38,475 bases of DNA from assembly GCF_017813245.1 (NCBI RefSeq), contig NZ_JAGIQL010000055.1:1-38475 (forward strand), in the 5' to 3' direction. A program made the position numbers and the translations under genes. This DNA comes from Streptomyces montanisoli (lineage in GTDB: Bacteria; Actinomycetota; Actinomycetes; Streptomycetales; Streptomycetaceae). Every line of letters begins with the position of its first letter. The first letter of the stretch is position 1. The notes below the pieces were generated by a model. It made no database searches, was not told the DNA's origin, and was given only the letters and a program-made list of their open reading frames with translations. Below are positions 1-10,200 of this stretch, piece after piece.

Positions 1-1
1 C

Positions 2-433
2 ACCGTGGCCGCGGCGGGGCCCGCGCGGGGGCCTGCCGCGCTGGCGGCGGCGCACGAGGAGGCGTGCCGCTGCCTGCGGGCGATGCGGGTGCTCGGCAGG
101 ACGGGCGAGGGCGCGAGCACGCCGGAACTCGGCTTCCTCGGCGTGGTGCTGGGCGACGGCCACGATGTGGGGGCGTTCGTCGAGTCCGTGCTGGGCCCCG
201 TGCTGCGCTACGACGCGCAGCGCGGCACGGAGCTCGTGCGCACGCTCGGCGCCTACTTCGGCTGCGGCGGGAGCCTGACCCGGGCGAAGGACGAGCTGCA
301 CGTGCACGTCAACACGGTGGTGCAGCGACTCGACCGGGTCCAGGCGCTGCTCGGCCGGGACTGGAACCGCCCCGACCGCGCCCTCGAACTGCAACTCGCC
401 CTGCGGCTTCAGCTGCTGGCGAGCACGCCCTGA
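2..433 (+). CDS. PucR-family transcriptional regulator, C-terminal fragment (cut by window edge)
   Basis: The reading frame is open from the first bases of the window, so this is the 3' part of a longer gene. The last ~70 residues match the PucR C-terminal helix-turn-helix (HTH_30 type): a leucine-rich helix with LVRTLGAYF, then the hallmark VHVNTVVQRLDRV, then LLGRDW. Family members bind DNA through this end and sense a ligand through the missing N-terminal part; many control nitrogen or organic-acid catabolism. The gene runs into the minus-strand ABC transporter operon with only 14 bp between the two stop codons. That makes it a plausible local regulator of the transporter and the CoA-transferase beyond it, but this is inferred from position only. 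Confidence 0.85.
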   Translation, partial: TVAAAGPARGPAALAAAHEEACRCLRAMRVLGRTGEGASTPELGFLGVVLGDGHDVGAFVESVLGPVLRYDAQRGTELVRTLGAYFGCGGSLTRAKDELHVHVNTVVQRLDRVQALLGRDWNRPDRALELQLALRLQLLASTP

Positions 434-447
434 CGCGGGGGCCGGCC

Positions 448-1617
448 TCATGCGCCGTGGCGGTCGCCTGCGCGCGCCGTGCCCACGGCCCCCTGGGCGG
501 CCGGCGGGGCGTCCGGTGGTGGTTCGGTTCGGACAGTTCTCCCGCGCCGCACTACGGCGATGCGTGCGGGCAGCCGGGCCAGGCCCCCGGGCAGGACGGC
601 GACGATCACCACGAACAGTGCGCCGAGCAGGAACAGCGGCTGGGACAGCGGCACACGCAGGACGCCGGGCAGCGAGGCGACGGCGCCCGAGCCCGCGACG
701 TCCGAGAGCCGCTGGTCGGCCCAGGTGTAGAGGATGCCGCCGATCATCGGCCCCCATCGGCTTCCCGATCCGCCGAGGACGACCATCACCAGCAGGGAGA
801 GGCTGAAGTCGGTCGTCGTGGTGCCGGGTGTGGCGCCGCCGGTCAGCAGCAGGTGCACCGTGCCGGCGAAGGCCGCGAGCGCGCCGGCGATCACGAACGC
901 CGTCAGTTTGAACCCGTAGGGCCGCAGGCCGAGCACCTCGACGCGCTGCTCGTTCTGGCTGATGCCGTCCCACACGCGTCCGAGCGGTGAGCGCAGCGCC
1001 CACGCGCTCACGCCGAGGGTGAGCAGGAGACAGCCGAGTGCCAGCCAGTACAGGTCGGCCGTGTGGTCGATGCCGACGAAGCCGCCCGGCAGGAGGCCCG
1101 CGGGGGCGGCGCGGCCCTCCTCGCCGCCCGTGAGGCCGCCGGGGTCGCGCGAGACGACGATGGAGAAGGCCTGCGCGAAGGCGAGCGTGACCATGGAGAA
1201 CCCGATGCCGGACACCCGCAGGCTGACGGCGCCCAGCACAGCGGACAGCGCCGTGCCGGCGAGCACCCCGATGAGGGCCGCGACGGGGAACGGCAGGTGT
1301 GCTTCGAGCATGACGGTGTTGGTGGCGTACGCGCCGAAGGCGAAGTAGAGGACGTGCCCGAAGGAGAGCAGTCCCGTGCGCCCGAGCAGCAGGTCGTAGC
1401 CGGTCGCCAGCGCACCGAACAGCAGGCACAGGGCGAGCAGTTGCAGGTTTCCCGGGCTGCCGACCGGTCCTGCGAGCAGTCCGGGCAGCGGGAAGGAGCC
1501 GAACGGCACCGCGGCGGCGGCGATGAGCAGCGCGGCCGGCCACAGCCGCAGCAGCCCGCGGGTGCCTCGCGCCGGGTGTGTGCGGTCCACGGCGTCGCGC
1601 GGTGGGTTGGAGGACAT
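448..1617 (-). CDS. Branched-chain amino acid-type ABC transporter permease (LivM-like)
   Basis: This is a 389-residue integral membrane protein, last gene of a five-gene operon. It shows repeated hydrophobic segments from about residue 20 onward and LivM-type stretches such as YDLLLGRTGLLSFGH and VVLGGSGSRWGPMIGG. LivM pairs with LivH to form the channel of hydrophobic amino acid uptake (HAAT) importers. The ATG start overlaps the last base of the livH-like stop codon (TGATG), which indicates translational coupling and rules out the much longer open frame upstream. The C-terminal ~30 residues are arginine- and proline-rich and probably cytoplasmic. The family assignment is secure. The substrate is not: family members carry branched-chain amino acids, amides, urea or aromatic acids. 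Confidence 0.9.
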   Translation of the reverse strand: MSSNPPRDAVDRTHPARGTRGLLRLWPAALLIAAAAVPFGSFPLPGLLAGPVGSPGNLQLLALCLLFGALATGYDLLLGRTGLLSFGHVLYFAFGAYATNTVMLEAHLPFPVAALIGVLAGTALSAVLGAVSLRVSGIGFSMVTLAFAQAFSIVVSRDPGGLTGGEEGRAAPAGLLPGGFVGIDHTADLYWLALGCLLLTLGVSAWALRSPLGRVWDGISQNEQRVEVLGLRPYGFKLTAFVIAGALAAFAGTVHLLLTGGATPGTTTTDFSLSLLVMVVLGGSGSRWGPMIGGILYTWADQRLSDVAGSGAVASLPGVLRVPLSQPLFLLGALFVVIVAVLPGGLARLPARIAVVRRGRTVRTEPPPDAPPAAQGAVGTARAGDRHGA

Positions 1618-2503
1618 CAGGTGAGCCTTCCCATCAGGCCGCGGGGGCGGACGAGGAGCACGACGGCGAGCAGGACGACGACGGCCAGGTCGCCGAGGCC
1701 GGCGGTCGTGAAGTAGTTGGCGAACTGCTGGAGGAGGCCGACGGCCACGCAGGCAGCGGCGGCGCCGGTGACCGAGCTCATTCCGCCGACGACGACCACG
1801 ACGAAGGCGTAGATCAGCAGAGAGGTGCCCTGGCCGGGGTCGACCTCGCCGAAGTACACGCCTCCGAGGGCGCCGCCGAGGGCGGCGAGGGCCCCGCCGA
1901 GCGCGAAGACGAGGGTGAAGGCGCGACGGACGTCGATGCCGAGGGCGCTGACCATGGCGCGGTCCTGCACACCGGCTCGGACGACGAGGCCCGCGCGGGT
2001 GCGTCCGAGCAGGACGCGCAGCCCCACCAGGACGGCGAGGGCGCATCCGATCAGCAGGATCCGGTTGGCGGGCACCCGCGCGCCGAGCAGGGTGACGGTC
2101 CCGGACAGGGCGTCCGGTACCGGGAACGTGCGGGCGTCGCTGCCCCAGATGCCGGACAGCAGGGCGGGCACGGCGAGACCGACACCGACGTTGGCGAGCA
2201 CCTGCTCGCGCGGCCTCGCGTACAGCGGCCGTACGACACCTACTTCGAGGGCCACCGCCGCGAGCGTGCCCGTGACGACGCCGAAGGCGACGGCGAGGAC
2301 GAACCCAGCGCCGTGCGGGCCCGCGCCGGGCAGGTGCCCGGAGGCCGCCCACCAGCAGGCGTAGGCGCCTACGGACAGCAGGGCGCCGTGGGCGAAGTTG
2401 AGTACGTCCATGAGGCCGAAGATCAGCGAGAGACCCGAGGCGATGAGGAAGTACAGGGCGCCGAGGCCGAGCCCGGTCATGGTGAGGAGTACGAGGGTGT
2501 CCA

Positions 2504-2504
<1 letters not shown>
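1617..2504 (-). CDS. Branched-chain amino acid-type ABC transporter permease (LivH-like)
   Basis: This is a 295-residue permease with the LivH opening LGLGALYFLIASGLSLIFG followed by MDVLNFAHGA, the most conserved stretch of the family. About eight hydrophobic segments follow, with an EVDPGQG-type cytoplasmic loop near residue 230. It forms the membrane channel with the LivM-like protein. Its ATG overlaps the livF-like stop by one base and its stop overlaps the livM-like start by one base, so the three genes are tightly coupled. There is no sign of truncation. Confidence 0.92.
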
Positions 2505-3306
<802 letters not shown>

Positions 3307-3310
<4 letters not shown>

Positions 3311-4101
3311 AGTTCCTCCCCCAGGTAGGCCTGCTGGACGGTCTCGTCGGCCATGACGGCCGCCGGTGTGTCGACGGCGAGCAGGCCGCCGTGGTGCATC
3401 ACGGCGATCCGGTCGGCCAGTCCGAGCAGGACGTCCATGTGGTGCTCGACCATGAGGACCGTGCGGCGCTCCTCCTGGTGGACCGCGCGGATGAGAGCCG
3501 TCAGCAGGGGCACGTCCTCCGCGCTCACGCCGGCCATGGGCTCGTCGAGCAGGATCAGCCGTGGCTCGCCCACCAGCACGACGGCGAGCTCCAGTTGGCG
3601 CCTGCCTCCGTGGGACAGCTCGGCCGCGGGCGTGCCGGCGCGGTGCTCGAGGCCGGTGCGGCGCAGGACGTGCGCGACCTGGCCCGCGTAGCGGGGCGCG
3701 CGCCGCCACAGGCGGTAGGAGACACCTTCGGCGGCCTGTGCGGCGAGCCGGACGTGGTCGGCGACCGTCATCGCGGGCCAGAGGCTGGAGAGCTGGAAGG
3801 TGCGTCCGAGGCCGAGCCTGGCTCGGGCGTGCACCGGTGCGTCCGTGATGTCGTGCCCGTCGAGTCCGATGGTGCCGCGGGTGGCGGGCGTGATCCCGCT
3901 GATCAGGTCGAACAGGGAGGTCTTGCCCGCGCCGTTGGGGCCGATCACGGCGAGGAACTCGCCTTCGCGCACGTCCAGGGTGACGTCGTCGACGATGGTC
4001 GCGCCGCCGACGCTCCGGCCGAGTCCGCGCAGGGCGAGAACGGCCGGGGAGGCCGCCGGTGCGGGTGGGGGTGGTGTGCGGGGTGTGTCCGTGCGGGCCA
4101 C
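3307..4101 (-). CDS. Branched-chain amino acid-type ABC transporter ATP-binding protein (LivG-like)
   Basis: This is a 264-residue ATPase with Walker A GPNGAGKT at residues 54-61, a variant signature LSHGGRRQLE near 160 and Walker B LILLDEPMAGV near 182. The LivG hallmarks GRTFQ (Q-loop region) and VEHHMDV are present. The GTG start lies 3 bp after the stop of the substrate-binding lipoprotein. The signature has His where most ABC proteins have the first Gly (LSGG), a variant that LivG proteins tolerate. The proline-rich first 20 residues are probably a flexible tail. Confidence 0.92.
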
Positions 4102-4104
4102 GCG

Positions 4105-5343
4105 TCAGCCCTTCTTCCGGACCGGAGGGGCGACCGCCGAGGCCGGCTGCGTGGACACCAGCCGCGGCTTCGCCGAGGCCCCGGTCCCCACCAGCCGTGC
4201 GGTGAACATGGGTTGCAGCAGGGCGTGGTCCGCCGCGCGTACTTGCTCCTTGCCCTTGGGCCCGGCGAAGCTCCAGCCTTCCAGGGCCTTCACCATGGCG
4301 TCGGTGTCGGTGGGGCTGCCTGCGTGCACGGCCCGTACGACCATCTGGGCGGCCGTGAATCCGTCCGGGGTGAAGAGGTCTGGTGTGCCGCCGGCCTTCG
4401 TGACGTCGTCGATCATGGCCTTCTCCACCGGGTTGCCGCCGCCCGCGCCGGGGAAGTAGTGGGCGAGGAAGGACACCTTGGAGGCCGCCCGTCCGAACAC
4501 CGGGTAGGACGCGGTGCCGGCGAGCCCGGTGACGACCTTGGTGGAGCCCAGCACGCCCTGCTGGTCGAGGGCGGTCCACAGGGCGGGGGCGGTCGAACCC
4601 GCCCAGGCGACGAAGACGAGGTCGGGCGCGGCCGCCTTCACCTGGCGTGCGAACGGCGTGAGGTCGGTGGCGCTCGGTGGGGCGAGGACGGCGGTCACCT
4701 TCGCTCCGCGGCCGCCGAGCACGCCCTTCACCGCGGCGACGTTGGCCTGGCCGAAGGCGGTGTTCTGGCCGAGGACCGTCACCTTCTTGTCCTTGGCGGA
4801 CCCGAGCACGGACGCCGCGGTGAGGGTGTCCTGGTAGGACTGGCGGCCGGAGCGGAAGGTGTAGCGGTTGACGCCGGTGATGTCGTCGGTGGCCGCGGGG
4901 CCGTCGATGTACAGGACGCGGTTCTGGGCGGCGAGCGGGGCGGTCTGCAGCGCCACTCCGGAGTCCGTCGTCCCCGCGATGATCCGGCATCCGCGTCCGA
5001 TGAGGTCCTTGGTCTCCGCGACCGCGGTCCCGGGTGAGCCCGCATCGTCCTTGGCCGTGACCTCGATGCGGTGTCCGTCGACCGTGCCGGTGCCGTGCGT
5101 GGCGTACTTCAGCCCGGCGTCGAAGCCCTCGCGGTACTGCTTGCCGTAGGCGGCCAGCAGACCGGTGCGCGAGTAGACGAGCCCGACCTTGACCGGCGCC
5201 GAGGAGGAGGGGCCCGAGCCGGTCGTTCCCGACGTGCCGGGCGCCGAGCATCCGGCGAGCAGGAGCCCCGCCGCGAGCAGGACGGGAAGGGCCGGCGCGG
5301 AGAGTGATCCGGCGCGGCGTGCGCGTGTGGTCGGCCAACGCAT
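4105..5343 (-). CDS. ABC transporter substrate-binding lipoprotein (LivJ/K type)
   Basis: This 412-residue protein has a lipoprotein signal: basic MRWPTTRARR, a hydrophobic core, then lipobox LLAGC with the acylated Cys at residue 32. The mature part opens with VKVGLVYSRTGLLAAYG, typical of type I periplasmic binding proteins, and continues with the Leu/Ile/Val-binding fold (IIAGTTDSGVALQ, VLGQNTAFGQ). I chose the ATG at 5343 because it has a GGGAG ribosome site and starts exactly at the signal peptide; an open frame runs about 49 codons further up but without signal character. It is the first gene of the operon. The ligand cannot be read from the sequence. Confidence 0.92.
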   Translation of the reverse strand: MRWPTTRARRAGSLSAPALPVLLAAGLLLAGCSAPGTSGTTGSGPSSSAPVKVGLVYSRTGLLAAYGKQYREGFDAGLKYATHGTGTVDGHRIEVTAKDDAGSPGTAVAETKDLIGRGCRIIAGTTDSGVALQTAPLAAQNRVLYIDGPAATDDITGVNRYTFRSGRQSYQDTLTAASVLGSAKDKKVTVLGQNTAFGQANVAAVKGVLGGRGAKVTAVLAPPSATDLTPFARQVKAAAPDLVFVAWAGSTAPALWTALDQQGVLGSTKVVTGLAGTASYPVFGRAASKVSFLAHYFPGAGGGNPVEKAMIDDVTKAGGTPDLFTPDGFTAAQMVVRAVHAGSPTDTDAMVKALEGWSFAGPKGKEQVRAADHALLQPMFTARLVGTGASAKPRLVSTQPASAVAPPVRKKG

Positions 5344-5604
5344 CGTGAGCGGCTCCCGGTGTTGTGCCGTCCGCAGCGCGGCCGGCGCCCCGCCCTGGGG
5401 GGAGTTGGCGGGTGGCGCACGAGCCGCGTGGCTGCCGGCGAAAGGCTGATGTGGCCGAAACCGTAGGAGCCGGGCGGCGAGTGGGGACATGGTGGCGCGC
5501 GCCGCTCCCGGCGGCCTGGGGGTGTCGCCTCGTCACATGGCGAGCGGTCGTGCGGCGCCGTGAGGGTGGCTTCGCCGGACGGTACGCCGAGAAAGAGGGA
5601 GTTC
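5344..5604. promoter_or_regulatory. Divergent intergenic region between transporter operon and CoA-transferase genes
   Basis: These 261 bp separate two divergent operons, so promoters for both must lie here or close by. I could not identify convincing -35/-10 pairs. A short inverted repeat TCGCC...GGCGA sits near 5527-5545. A PucR-type site would be expected here if the regulator at the left edge controls both sides. Confidence 0.5.
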
Positions 5605-6369
5605 ATGGACAAGAGGGTGCGATCGGCCGCGGCGGCTGTCGCCGACATACCCGGCGGGGCGACGCTCGCCGTGGGCGGTTTCGGGGTGTGCGGCATCCCG
5701 TCGACGCTGCTGGCCGCTCTGGTGGAGGCGGGGCCCGGCGGCCTGCGCGTGGTGTCGAACAACTGCGGTCTGGACGACTGGGGTCTCGGTCTGCTGCTGC
5801 GCGCGGGCCGGATCGTGCGGATGACCTCTTCGTACGTCGGGGAGAACAAGGAGTTCGCGCGCCAGTACCTGGCCGGCGAGCTGGAGGTCGAGCTCGTTGC
5901 GCAGGGCACTCTCGCGGAGCGCCTGCGCGCCGGCGGGGCGGGCATCCCGGCGTTCTACACACCGGCAGGGGCGGGCACCCAGATCGAGGAGGGCGGTCTG
6001 CCGTGGCGCTACGCGCCGGACGGTTCGGTCGCCCGGTGCTCACCGCCCAGGGAGACGCGCGAGTTCGGCGGCCGGCGGCACCTGCTGGAGGAGGCACTCA
6101 CCACGGACTTCGCGCTGGTTCGCGCGGCGGTGGCGGACCGCCACGGCAACTGCGTCTTCCACGCGGCCGCCCGCAACTTCAACCCGCTGTGCGCGATGGC
6201 GGCGCGGGTGTGCGTCGTCGAGGCCGAACGCATCGTGGAGGCGGGCTCGCTCGACCCGGACCACGTCCACCTGCCCGGTGTCTTCGTCGACCGGATCGTC
6301 CAGGCGGACGCGGCGGACCGGCGCATCGAACGGCGTGGCTCCGCCCCTGCGGCAAGCAAGGAGATCTGA
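5605..6369 (+). CDS. 3-oxoacid CoA-transferase subunit A (class I CoA-transferase)
   Basis: This 254-residue protein begins with the class I CoA-transferase alpha-subunit signature: GGATLAVGGFGVCGIP at about residues 19-34, followed by VVSNNCGLDDWGL and SSYVGENKEF. Relatives (ScoA, PcaI, AtoD) transfer CoA from succinyl-CoA or acetyl-CoA to a 3-oxoacid or short acid. The ATG at 5605 is preceded by a purine-rich AAAGAGGGAG ribosome site; an earlier in-frame ATG at 5560 has none. The stop is 2 bp before the GTG of subunit B, so the two are co-translated. Divergent placement beside an importer suggests that the imported acid is activated here; that link is inferred. Confidence 0.9.
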   Translation: MDKRVRSAAAAVADIPGGATLAVGGFGVCGIPSTLLAALVEAGPGGLRVVSNNCGLDDWGLGLLLRAGRIVRMTSSYVGENKEFARQYLAGELEVELVAQGTLAERLRAGGAGIPAFYTPAGAGTQIEEGGLPWRYAPDGSVARCSPPRETREFGGRRHLLEEALTTDFALVRAAVADRHGNCVFHAAARNFNPLCAMAARVCVVEAERIVEAGSLDPDHVHLPGVFVDRIVQADAADRRIERRGSAPAASKEI

Positions 6370-6371
6370 CC

Positions 6372-7025
6372 GTGTCCCTCGATCGCGCACGCCTCGCCGC
6401 CCGCGCCGCCCGCGAACTGCGCGACGGCCAGTACGTCAACCTCGGCATCGGGCTGCCGACCCTGATCCCCGACCACCTGCCGCCGGGGGCCCACGTCGTG
6501 CTCCATGCGGAGAACGGGCTGCTCGGTGTGGGGCCGTCGCCCCGTCCGGGCGAGGAGGACCCCGATCTGATCAACGCGGGAAAGGAGACCGTCACTCTGG
6601 TGCCCGGCGCGTCCACGTTCGACTCGGCGCTGTCCTTCGGGATGGTGCGCCGCGGCCGTATCGACGTCTCCGTGCTCGGGGGGATGCAGGTCTCGGCAGG
6701 CGGGGACCTGGCGAACTGGAGCGTCCCCGGCAGGATGATCAAGGGCATGGGCGGTGCGATGGACCTCGTCCACGGCGCGCGTCGGGTGATCGTCGTCATG
6801 GAGCACACGGCGAAGGACGGGTCGCCCAAGATCGTGGAGGAACTGACCCTGCCGGCGACCGGGCGCGCCGTCGTCGACCGGGTGATCACCGATCTCGCCG
6901 TCCTGGACGTCACGCCCGAGGGGATGGCCGTCGCCGAACTGGCGCCCGGGGTCACTCTGGACGAGGTCAGGCGGGCCACGGGGACTGCTCTGGCGCCGGC
7001 GGCGGGCCTGGCGGGCGCCGGCTGA
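6372..7025 (+). CDS. 3-oxoacid CoA-transferase subunit B (class I CoA-transferase)
   Basis: This is a 217-residue beta subunit. YVNLGIGLPTLIP at about 21-33 and LHAENGLLGVG at about 44-54 are the family hallmarks; the glutamate in ENG (near residue 47) is the catalytic residue that forms the enzyme-CoA thioester in this family. The usual Ser before that Glu (HSENG) is Ala here, a mild variation. GGMQVSAGGDLANW and MGGAMDLVHGA are also conserved. The start is GTG, 2 bp after the subunit A stop. The two subunits should form a cytoplasmic heterotetramer. The substrate (acetoacetate, 3-oxoadipate or other) is unresolved. Confidence 0.92.
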   Translation: MSLDRARLAARAARELRDGQYVNLGIGLPTLIPDHLPPGAHVVLHAENGLLGVGPSPRPGEEDPDLINAGKETVTLVPGASTFDSALSFGMVRRGRIDVSVLGGMQVSAGGDLANWSVPGRMIKGMGGAMDLVHGARRVIVVMEHTAKDGSPKIVEELTLPATGRAVVDRVITDLAVLDVTPEGMAVAELAPGVTLDEVRRATGTALAPAAGLAGAG

Positions 7026-7055
7026 TCCGGCGCCGACAAAAGTGTGTGCGACTGG

Positions 7056-7108
7056 TTGCGCTCCGCGAGCACCGATGCAACACTCCCGAACGACAATCAA
7101 CTCGTTCG
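7056..7108 (+). promoter_or_regulatory. Candidate promoter and operator of the GH35 gene
   Basis: TTGCGC at 7056-7061 and AACACT at 7079-7084 are 17 bp apart and could be a weak promoter. An inverted repeat CGAACGA-N8-TCGTTCG (7087-7108) would then sit over the transcription start. Further down, CACAACGGTGTG at 7119-7130 matches 9 of 12 positions of the operator seen before three other glycosidase genes in this window, which is too weak to claim alone. Confidence 0.4.
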
Positions 7109-7214
7109 CACATTTGCGCACAACGGTGTGGGGCGGCCGGGGTGTTGGCGGGGCTGCGCGTCCCGGCGGCCCTGGCCGGCTCGCGTGCTCCCGTACCTGA
7201 CGTGGAGGTAGGTA

Positions 7215-10200
7215 ATGCCGGTTCACCGCTTGCGCCGCCGCATACTGCGGCGCTTCCTTTCGGTCTGCGTGACGCTGGCGCTCGCGGCCGGCCTGGGCGC
7301 GGGCCTGGCGACCGGCGCGAGCGCCGCCACCCGCGCCGGCGCTTCCGCCCGCACGGCGTCCGCCGCGGCGCACGCCGGGAAGCCCGGCGCGCACACCGTC
7401 ACCTACGACGGATACTCCTTCAAGATCGACGGCAAGCGCACCTACCTGTGGGCGGGCGAGTTCCACTACTTCCGGCTGCCGAGCCAGGACCTGTGGCTCG
7501 ACGTCCTGCAGAAGATGAAGGCGGCCGGGTTCAACGCCGTGTCGCTGTACTTCGACTGGGGCTACCACTCGCCGGCGCCCGGCGTCTACGACTTCACCGG
7601 TGTGCGGGACGTGGACCGGCTGCTCGACATGGCCGACCGGCTCGGCTTCTACGTGATCGCGCGCCCGGGCCCGTACATCAACGCCGAGGTGGACGGCGGC
7701 GGTTTCCCCGGCTGGCTGTCCACCAAGGCGGGCAACACCCGCACGGACGATCCGGCGTACCTCAAGTACAGCGACGAGTGGCAGACGCGGATCGACCGCA
7801 TCCTGGCCCGCCACCAGCTCACCAACGGCACGGGCTCGGTGATCGAGTACCAGGTCGAGAACGAGTACTACAACGGCAGTGCGTCCGGCCGCACGTACAT
7901 GAAGCACCTGGAGGACAAGGCCACCGCGGACGGCATCACCGTGCCGCTCGTCGGCAACAACAACGGGACGTTCAACTCGGGTGACGCGGCCCTCGACGTC
8001 GACGGGGCCGACTCGTACCCGCAGGGCTTCAACTGCAGCAATCCCACGCGCTGGAGCGGTGTCCCGGACATCAGCTACGACCACCCGGCCGGCAAGCCGC
8101 TGGAGACGGCGGAGTTCCAGGGCGGCGCGTTCGACCCGTGGGGCGGCCCCGGCTACGACAAGTGCGCCCAGCTGATCAACGACCGGTTCGCCGACGTCTT
8201 CTACAAGCAGAACATCGCCGTCGGCGCCACCTCGCAGAGTTTCTACATGACCTACGGCGGCACCAACTGGGGCTGGCTCGGCGAGCCGCAGAACTACACC
8301 TCGTACGACTACGGCGCGGCGATACGCGAGACCCGCCAGCTCGACCCCAAGTACGGCGAGGACAAGCTGATCGGCTACTTCACCCAGTCCGTCGCCCCGC
8401 TGACCAAGACGGACCCGCTGCCCGCGGTCCCGACCGCCAACGGCGACATCGTCGACACCGCGCGCATCAACCCGGACACCGGGACGCAGTTCCACGTGGT
8501 GCGGCACGACGACTCCACGGCGACGACCGCCGACAGCACGCACCTCACGATCGATCTGGGCGCGCACTCCGGCTACACCCACGACGACACCGACTCCGCC
8601 CTCACGTACAAGGGCTCCTGGTCGCACGTCGGCGCCGAGCAGAACTACACGGGCGGCGACTACCAGCACACCGAGTCCTTCACTGACACCGCGGGCGACA
8701 GCGCGAGTGTCGACTTCACCGGCACCGGCGTGAAGTGGATCAGCAACCTCGACGGCAACCACGGCACCGCGGACGTCTACCTGGACGGCACGAAGGTCAA
8801 GACGGTCGACCTGTACGGCGCGAGCAAGCGCAACCAGTACGCGGCCTACGAGGCGCACGGCCTCAGCAACGGCCCCCACACGCTGCGGATCACCGCCACC
8901 GGCGACAAGAGCCCTGCCGCGTCGGGCACGTTCGTCACGATCGACGCGATCGACGTCACCACCGGCTCGGCCGCGAGCGCGCCCGTCTACACCGTCCCGC
9001 AGCAGCCCGGTACGGCGCTCGCCCTCGACGGCCGCCAGAGCAAGATCATCGTGGCCGGCTACGACCTCGGCGGCAACTCGCTGCGCTACTCCACCTCGGA
9101 GATCATGACGCAGGCCGAGGTGGCGGGCCGGGAGATCGCCGTGCTCTACGGTGACCACGGCAGCGACGGCGAGACCGTGCTGCACTACGCCTCCCGGCCC
9201 ACCGTGACCGCGAGCGGCGGGAAGGTGACCACGACCTGGGACGCCAAGACGGGCGACCTGAGGCTCGACTACCAGCACTCGGGCCTGACCCGGGTGCAGA
9301 TCGGCGGCGACCATCCGCTGATGCTGCTCCTCGCGGACACCGCGACCGCGAAGACCTTCTGGCGGCAGGACACCGCCGCCGGCCCCGTCCTCGTGCGCGG
9401 CACCCACCTGCTGCGTGGCGCGGTGTCCCACGGCGCCCACCTCGCGCTGACCGGCGACAACGGCAGCGGCAAGAGCATCGAGGTGTTCAGCGGCGCCAGG
9501 TCGGTGTCCTGGAACGGACGGCCCATGCACACTCACGTGACGCCGACCGGCAGCCGCACCGGCGCCATCGCCACCGCGGCACCGATCACGCTGCCGAAGC
9601 TGACCGGGTGGAAGCACGTCCAGGGATCACCCGAGGCGCAGCCCGGATTCGACGACTCGAGCTGGCAGGTCGCCGACAAGACCACCTCGAACAGCACCAC
9701 GAGCCCCGCGAGCCTGCCGGTGCTGTTCGCCGACGACTACGGCTTCCACACCGGCAGCACCTGGTACCGCGGACGCTTCGCGTCCACCGGCAAGGAGAGC
9801 GGGATCACGCTGTCGACGCAGAGCGGCGGTGGCGCTGCCGCGTCCTCGGTGTGGCTCAACGGCACGTTCCTGGGCAGCTCGACCGCCGACGGCAGCAAGA
9901 CCTACCGCTTCCCCGCCGGCGCGCTCAAGGCCGACGGCGACAACGTCGTGTCGGTGCTGACGGTCAACATGGGCCACGAGGAGGACTACAACGAGTCCAA
10001 CGGCAACAAGGCGGCACGGGGCCTGATCGGCGCCTCGCTCACCGGGGACCCACTGAACACCGTCACATGGCGGCTGCAGGGCGTCCGCGGCGGCGAGGAC
10101 CCCGTCGACACCGTGCGCGGCCCGCTGGCCACCGGCGGCCTGTACGGGGAGCGCGCCGGGTACATGCTGCCCGGCTACCCCACCCGCGGCTGGAAGCCGG

